DNA of 5,493 bases from JACVRW01 sp035705985 (lineage in GTDB: Bacteria; Actinomycetota; Thermoleophilia; Solirubrobacterales; Thermoleophilaceae): the NCBI GenBank assembly GCA_035705985.1, contig DASSVP010000226.1, forward strand, positions 1-5,493, given 5' to 3'. Positions 1-5,493 of the stretch are shown here, in pieces; position 1 is the first letter of the stretch; each line of letters starts with the position of its first letter. Made by a program: the position numbers and the translations under genes. Under the pieces are notes generated by a model. That model ran no database searches and was not told the DNA's origin. It saw only the letters and a program-made list of their open reading frames with translations.

Positions 1-1034
<1,034 letters not shown>

Positions 1035-1051
1035 CCGCTCGAGGACACGGA

Positions 1052-1095
1052 ATTTCTCGGGGGCGGACGGCAATCCACGCGTCCGCCCCCGAAAT
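1052..1095 (+). terminator. Strong GC hairpin between tuf and rpsJ (terminator or attenuator-like)
   Basis: A perfect 12-bp inverted repeat pairs 1058-1069 (CGGGGGCGGACG) with 1080-1091 around a 10-base loop (1070-1079). The stem can be extended by ATTT/AAAT (1052-1055 with 1092-1095) if two bases bulge at 1056-1057. The 3' side continues AAATCTGTTCCT, which is only a weak U-tract, so this is not a textbook intrinsic terminator. It begins 23 bases after the tuf stop and ends 25 bases before the rpsJ start (22-24 and 21-25 if the AT extension is counted). Plausible roles are partial termination that lowers S10-operon readthrough from the EF-Tu transcript, an RNA processing site, or a 3' stabiliser of tuf mRNA. 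The structure is seen directly; the role is inferred. Confidence 0.6.
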
Positions 1096-1116
1096 CTGTT
1101 CCTAGGTCACACACAT

Positions 1117-1440
1117 ATGGCAACACTCACGCAGAACAAGATCCGCATCCGGCTCAAGGCCTACGACCACTCGGCGATCGAGACGGCTGCCAAGGAGATC
1201 GTCGAGACGGCCACCCGTACCGGAGCGTCGGTGTCCGGGCCCGTGCCCCTGCCCACCGAGAAGAACGTGTACTGCGTGATCCGCTCGCCGTTCAAGGACA
1301 AGGACTCGCGCGAGCACTTCGAGATCCGGACCCACAAGCGGCTGATCGACATCCTGCAGCCCACCCCGAAGACGGTGGACTCGCTGCAGCGGCTCGACCA
1401 CCTGCCGGCGGGTGTCGACATCCAGATCCAGCTCATCTGA
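1117..1440 (+). CDS. rpsJ: 30S ribosomal protein S10 (NusE)
   Basis: S10 (uS10) is a component of the 30S head and, as NusE, a partner of NusB in transcription antitermination and of NusG in transcription-translation coupling. The 107-residue product is close to the family's usual 102-105. Diagnostic stretches are IRIRLKAYDH (residues 9-18), EIVETATRTGASVSGPVPLP (27-46) and FEIRTHKRLIDI (68-79), ending in the typical AGVDIQIQLI. The ATG at 1117 is chosen because the product then begins MATLTQNKIRIRLKAYDH, matching the family N-terminus; the open frame further upstream runs into tuf. Its ribosome binding site is weak (AGGT at 1104-1107, 9 bases upstream). It is the first gene of the S10 cluster, separated from tuf by a hairpin-bearing gap, and rplC follows after 4 bases. 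Confidence 0.97.
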   Translation: MATLTQNKIRIRLKAYDHSAIETAAKEIVETATRTGASVSGPVPLPTEKNVYCVIRSPFKDKDSREHFEIRTHKRLIDILQPTPKTVDSLQRLDHLPAGVDIQIQLI

Positions 1441-1444
1441 CGTC

Positions 1445-2062
1445 ATGGCTGGGCTACTCGGACGGAAAATCGGCATGACCCAGGTCTTCGACCCGGACGA
1501 CGGCCGCGTAGAGCGCGTGACCGTGATCGAGGCGGGCCCCTGCTTCGTGACCGGCATCCGGCGCGCCGAGCGCGACGGCTACGACGCGATCCAGGTGGCC
1601 TTCGGCGAGGTGCGCGAGAAGAAGCTCAACAAGCCGAAGCTCGGCCACCTGAAGAAGGCGGGCGTGGGCAACCTGAAGCACCTCGCGGAGTTCCGCGGCG
1701 AGGCCGGGGAGCTGGAGGTGGGCGCCGAGCTGAGCGTCGGCTCCGTCTTCGAGAAGGGCCAGACCGTCAAGGTCTCCGGCAGGTCGAAGGGCAAGGGCTT
1801 CGCGGGCACGATCAAGCGCCACAACTTCGCCTCGGGACCCAAGTCGCACGGCTCGCACAACGTGCGCGCCCCCGGCTCGATCGGCGCCTCCGCCGACCCC
1901 GCGCGCGTGTTCAAGGGCATCCGCGGCCCGGGTCAGATGGGCAACAAGCGCGTGACCCAGCGCGGCCTCGAGGTCGTGGACATCCGCGACAACCTGCTGC
2001 TGGTGCGCGGCTCCGTGCCGGGCGCCAAGGGCACCGTGGTCGAGATCAGGAGCGACGCGTAG
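1445..2062 (+). CDS. rplC: 50S ribosomal protein L3
   Basis: L3 (uL3) is an early 50S assembly protein whose extended loop reaches towards the peptidyl transferase centre. The product is 205 residues, normal for the family. It begins MAGLLGRKIGMTQVF, the signature L3 N-terminus, which fixes the start at ATG 1445. It contains SKGKGFAGTIKRHNF and the loop APGSIGASADPARVFKG, then GQMGNKRVT, ending with NLLLVRGSVPGAKG. Position 148 (codon 1886-1888) is alanine where E. coli L3 has the glutamine (Gln150) methylated by PrmB, so that modification cannot occur here; an Ala at this site is, as I recall, usual outside proteobacteria. The start lies 4 bases after the rpsJ stop and no clear Shine-Dalgarno is visible, so translation is probably coupled to rpsJ. 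Confidence 0.97.
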   Translation: MAGLLGRKIGMTQVFDPDDGRVERVTVIEAGPCFVTGIRRAERDGYDAIQVAFGEVREKKLNKPKLGHLKKAGVGNLKHLAEFRGEAGELEVGAELSVGSVFEKGQTVKVSGRSKGKGFAGTIKRHNFASGPKSHGSHNVRAPGSIGASADPARVFKGIRGPGQMGNKRVTQRGLEVVDIRDNLLLVRGSVPGAKGTVVEIRSDA

Positions 2063-2064
2063 GC

Positions 2065-2685
2065 ATGGCGAGCGCCAAGTACATCGGCGGCGGCTCCGGC
2101 ACGCTCTCGCTCGACGACGCCGTCTTCGGCGAGCGCTTCCACGGCGCGCTCGTGCACGAGACGGTGCGAGCCGAGCTCGCGGCGCAGCGCCGCGGCACGG
2201 CGTCGACCCAGACCCGCGCGGAGGTCAGCATGACCGGCGCGAAGGCGTGGCGGCAGAAGGGCACCGGCCGTGCCCGCGTGGGCGCGCTCTCCGCGCCGCA
2301 GCGCAAGGGCGGCGGCGTGGCGTTCGGCCCGAAGCCGCGCGGCTACACGGTGAAGGTGAACCGCAAGGCGCGCCGGCGCGCGCTGCGCGCCGCCCTGTCC
2401 GTGCACGCCGAGCGCGGCTCGATCGCGGGCATCGACCCGTCCAAGTTCGACACGCCGTCGACGAAGTCGGCCGCTGAGGCGATCGCCGGGTTCGAGGGCG
2501 ACGGCAGCGTTCTGATCGTCCTCACCGACGGCGAGGAGAGCTGCGTCAAGTCGTTCCGGAACCTGCGCGACGTGACTGTCATGCACGCCGACGCCGTGGG
2601 CGTCGCGGACGTGATCGGCCACGGGCGGCTGGCGATCTCCGAGGCCGCGCTCGCGCGCCTCAGCGAGAAGGCGGTGTCGAAGTGA
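2065..2685 (+). CDS. rplD: 50S ribosomal protein L4
   Basis: L4 (uL4) binds 23S rRNA; its long loop lines the constriction of the nascent peptide exit tunnel together with L22. The 206-residue length is typical. The tunnel loop is recognisable at about residues 43-100, with RRGTASTQTRAEV, AWRQKGTGRARVG (61-73), APQRKGGGVAFGPKPRGY (77-94) and a following basic NRKARRRALRAAL. The C-terminal globular part (about 115-206) carries the usual VLIVLTDGEE strand and the NLRDVTVMHADAVGVADV region. ATG 2065 is two bases after the rplC stop, with AGGAG at 2048-2052 about 12 bases upstream. In E. coli L4 also represses the S10 operon through a long leader; no comparable leader is seen ahead of rpsJ here, so that control cannot be claimed. 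The 3' end overlaps rplW by four bases (GTGA). Confidence 0.97.
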   Translation: MASAKYIGGGSGTLSLDDAVFGERFHGALVHETVRAELAAQRRGTASTQTRAEVSMTGAKAWRQKGTGRARVGALSAPQRKGGGVAFGPKPRGYTVKVNRKARRRALRAALSVHAERGSIAGIDPSKFDTPSTKSAAEAIAGFEGDGSVLIVLTDGEESCVKSFRNLRDVTVMHADAVGVADVIGHGRLAISEAALARLSEKAVSK

Positions 2686-2975
2686 ACGCCCGCCAGGTGA
2701 TCATCCGCCCCGTCATCTCCGAGAAGAGCTACGCGCTGCTCGCGGCCAACAAGTACACGTTCCGCGTGCACGAGGGTGCGAACAAGACGCAGGTGCGCCA
2801 GGCGATCGAGGAGATCTTCGGGGTGCGCGTCAACGGCGTGCGCACAGCCTGGGTGAAGCCCAAGCCGAAGCGCCGCGGCCTCTCGAGCGGTACGCGCCGC
2901 CGCTGGAAGAAGGCGGTCGTGACGCTCCATCCGGAGGATTCGATCGAGCTGTTCGAGGGTCAGGGGACGGAATAG
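2682..2975 (+). CDS. rplW: 50S ribosomal protein L23
   Basis: L23 (uL23) sits at the rim of the peptide exit tunnel and is the docking site for trigger factor and SRP. The 97-residue product has the family pattern: VIIRPVISEKSYAL (6-19), KYTFRVHEGANKTQVRQAIE (24-43), IFGVRVNGVRT (45-55), the basic KPKPKRRG loop, and RRRWKKAVVTL. Glu14 in ISEK aligns with E. coli Glu18, the residue known to contact trigger factor. The start is GTG 2682, overlapping the rplD stop as GTGA; no alternative start fits, because the product must begin just before VIIRPVISEK. A GAGAAGG element at 2665-2671 lies 10 bases upstream. rplB follows with no intervening base. Confidence 0.96.
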   Translation: MNARQVIIRPVISEKSYALLAANKYTFRVHEGANKTQVRQAIEEIFGVRVNGVRTAWVKPKPKRRGLSSGTRRRWKKAVVTLHPEDSIELFEGQGTE

Positions 2976-3824
<849 letters not shown>

Positions 3825-4103
3825 GTGTCCAGGTCATCCAAGAAGGGCCCGTTCGTCGAGGACCGCCTCATGACTCGCATCGAGCAGATGAACGAGTCGG
3901 GCAACCGGACCATGGTCAAGACCTGGTCGCGGACGTCCACGATCTTCCCCGAGATGGTCGGGCACACGATCGCCGTCCACGACGGCCGCAAGCACGTGCC
4001 CGTGTTCGTCTCCGAGTCGATGGTCGGGCACAAGCTCGGCGAGTTCGCTCCCACGCGGGTCTTCCGCGGCCACGCGGGCAGCGACAAGGTGAGGGTCCGG
4101 TAA
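3825..4103 (+). CDS. rpsS: 30S ribosomal protein S19
   Basis: S19 (uS19) is a 30S head protein that forms a complex with S13 and contacts the A-site tRNA side and the 50S bridges. The 92-residue product is of standard length and starts MSRSSKKGPFVEDRL, then TWSRTSTIFPEMVGHTIAVH (33-52), GRKHVPVFVSESMVGHKLGEF (54-74) and TRVFRGHAG (77-85), all family hallmarks. The start is GTG 3825, directly after the rplB TAA; this gives the expected N-terminus, and GAAGGG at 3809-3814 lies 10 bases upstream. The stop TAA shares its last base with the rplV ATG (TAATG), a one-base overlap that implies coupled translation. Its 3' end carries one copy of an 11-base direct repeat (4083-4093). Confidence 0.97.
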   Translation: MSRSSKKGPFVEDRLMTRIEQMNESGNRTMVKTWSRTSTIFPEMVGHTIAVHDGRKHVPVFVSESMVGHKLGEFAPTRVFRGHAGSDKVRVR

Positions 4104-4125
4104 TGACCCCGCCGGACAAGGTGAG
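4083..4125 (+). repeat. 11-base direct repeat flanking the rpsS/rplV junction
   Basis: GACAAGGTGAG occurs perfectly at 4083-4093 (end of rpsS, encoding DKV) and again at 4115-4125 (start of rplV, also encoding DKV), 32 bases apart. The two copies are in different gene frames relative to the window (rpsS frame 3825, rplV frame 4103) yet both read DKV. The upstream copy supplies the purine-rich ribosome binding site of rplV. It may be a chance match or the remnant of a short local duplication when the rplV N-terminal extension arose. Confidence 0.45.
4086..4095 (+). promoter_or_regulatory. Ribosome binding site for the long rplV start
   Basis: AAGGTGAGGG lies with its GAGGG (4091-4095) seven bases before ATG 4103. 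This is good Shine-Dalgarno spacing and supports initiation at 4103, meaning that the SAP-containing extension is really translated. Confidence 0.6.
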
Positions 4126-4789
4126 CCCGCCGCCGGAGGGCGGCTGGGAGTCACTGAAGGTCGACGAGCTCAAGACCGAGCTCGAGGCCCGCGGCCTCCC
4201 GAAGAGCGGCACGAAGGCCGAGCTGATCGAGCGGCTGCTCGACGACGACGCCGGCCAGCCGGGCACGGCGCCCGAAACCGAGGCTGCGACAAGCCCTGAG
4301 GTTCAGGAGGCAAGTGAAGAAGCTGCGGCTGCTGCTGATGCCGATGAGGAAGCGGCTGAGAAGCAACCCGCTCGCCGTCGCGGCTCCGCCGAGACCTCGA
4401 CCGGGACGTCCCGCCGCGCGCGGGGTCCGCGCCCCGAGGAGGGCGTGGTCGTTCGCGCGCGCGCCAAGTACGTGCGCAGCGCGCCGCGCAAGGCCCGCCT
4501 CGTGATGGACCACATCCGCGGCAAGCGCGTCGAGCACGCCCAGGCGATCCTGCTCCACGCTCCGCGCGCCGTCTCGGGCGACATCCTGAAGCTGCTCAAC
4601 TCCGCGATCGCGAATGCGGAGTCCGCCCATGAGCTGGGCGCGGACGAGCTCACCGTCCGCCGCGCCTACGTGGACGAGGGGCCGACCATCAAGCGCTACC
4701 GGCCGCGGGCGCTCGGACGCGCCACGCGCATCAACAAGCGCACGAGCCACATGACCATCGAACTGACCACCGAAGGGAACGGGAGGTAG
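4103..4789 (+). CDS. rplV: 50S ribosomal protein L22 with N-terminal SAP domain
   Basis: L22 (uL22) is a 50S protein whose hairpin lines the exit tunnel near L4 and whose globular part sits near the tunnel exit. The frame encodes 228 residues, about twice the usual 110-120. Residues 15-46 fit a SAP motif (L18, L23-K24, L27, G31-L32, G36, K38, L41, R44-L45), a fold known to bind DNA or RNA. Residues 47-86 are acidic (14 D/E, no K/R), 87-110 are basic (8 K/R), both low complexity. Residues 114-228 form a complete L22: ARAKYVRSAPRKARLVMD (119-136), NSAIANAES (166-174), DEGPTIKRYRPRALGRATRI (191-210), KRTSHMTIEL (212-221). ATG 4103 overlaps the rpsS stop (TAATG) and has a ribosome binding site; the frame is uninterrupted. 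The L22 identity is certain and the SAP call strong. A role for the extension (nucleic acid contact near the tunnel exit, or an assembly aid) is inference. An internal GTG at 4445 could give a standard-length form. Confidence 0.95.
   Translation: MTPPDKVSPPPEGGWESLKVDELKTELEARGLPKSGTKAELIERLLDDDAGQPGTAPETEAATSPEVQEASEEAAAAADADEEAAEKQPARRRGSAETSTGTSRRARGPRPEEGVVVRARAKYVRSAPRKARLVMDHIRGKRVEHAQAILLHAPRAVSGDILKLLNSAIANAESAHELGADELTVRRAYVDEGPTIKRYRPRALGRATRINKRTSHMTIELTTEGNGR
4436..4447 (+). promoter_or_regulatory. Possible internal start for a standard-length L22
   Basis: Within rplV, GAGGAGGG (4436-4443) precedes an in-frame GTG at 4445-4447. Initiation there would give a 114-residue protein starting VVVRARAKYVR, exactly where ordinary L22 proteins start. 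The first GAGG (4436-4439) has a 5-base spacer; the full AGGAGG hexamer (4437-4442) is only 2 bases away, which is too close. The element also encodes Glu-Glu-Gly, so it may be coincidental. It could be the ancestral start region or a second, live initiation site. Confidence 0.3.
4781..4786 (+). promoter_or_regulatory. Ribosome binding site of rpsC
   Basis: GGGAGG, six bases before ATG 4793, is the strongest well-spaced Shine-Dalgarno in the window. It overlaps the last two codons of rplV, so rpsC can initiate well on its own even though it is also coupled to rplV. Confidence 0.75.
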
Positions 4790-4792
4790 CCC

Positions 4793-5493
<701 letters not shown>

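Noticed and set aside
1035..1116. Promoter for the S10 cluster in the tuf-rpsJ gap
   Set aside because: No convincing -35/-10 pair is visible, and the hairpin occupies most of the space.
4103..4441. SAP segment as a separate gene joined to rplV by a sequencing frameshift
   Set aside because: The frame is open from 4103 through 4789 with no stop, and codon phase is consistent in both flanking parts; a single fused frame is simpler. Relatives would settle it.
4454..4464. Alternating CG run (possible Z-DNA-type tract)
   Set aside because: Only 11 bases and fully explained by Arg-Ala-Arg-Ala codons of the L22 core.
4305..4505. Perfect AGGAGG (4305-4310) followed by GTG 4314, opening a 63-codon frame inside the rplV linker
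   Set aside because: The spacer is only 3 bases, the frame differs from rplV, and the product is an Arg/Ala/Pro-rich shadow. The hexamer is explained by Gln-Glu codons, although a translational pause there is possible.

Overview
This window is a high-GC bacterial chromosome segment. It holds the 3' part of tuf (EF-Tu) followed by the first eight genes of the S10 ribosomal protein cluster, all on the + strand: tuf(partial)-rpsJ-rplC-rplD-rplW-rplB-rpsS-rplV-rpsC(partial). Codons end overwhelmingly in G or C. Together with the protein character (for example, the L2 C-terminus with TPWGVPTLG and a basic GRRRGKKGRR tail), this suggests an actinobacterium-like lineage, possibly Thermoleophilia. 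That assignment is from memory of family sequences and is not certain.

Layout. EF-Tu ends at 1034. An 82-base gap (1035-1116) follows, dominated by a strong GC hairpin at 1058-1091. From rpsJ at 1117 to the window end the genes are packed head to tail, with junctions of +4, +2, -4, 0, 0, -1 and +3 bases. They almost certainly form one translationally coupled transcript. rplW and rpsS use GTG starts, and the rpsC ribosome binding site overlaps the end of rplV. No promoter, RNA gene, mobile element or CRISPR array is visible.

The genes work together as translation machinery. EF-Tu delivers aminoacyl-tRNA. S10, S19 and S3 build the 30S head. L2, L3, L4, L22 and L23 build the 50S body, peptidyl transferase surroundings and exit tunnel. 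S10 is also NusE, the link to transcription antitermination.

The main surprise is rplV. Instead of a protein of about 110-120 residues, the reading frame encodes 228 residues. An N-terminal SAP domain (a helix-extended loop-helix nucleic acid binding motif, residues about 15-46) comes first. It is joined by an acidic then basic low-complexity linker (47-113) to an intact L22 core (114-228). The linker DNA has codon usage quite unlike both flanks. An in-frame GTG at 4445, behind a Shine-Dalgarno-like GAGGAGG, would give a normal-length L22, so two products from one gene are conceivable. A second oddity is EF-Tu switch I, where the usual RGITI reads KTVTI.
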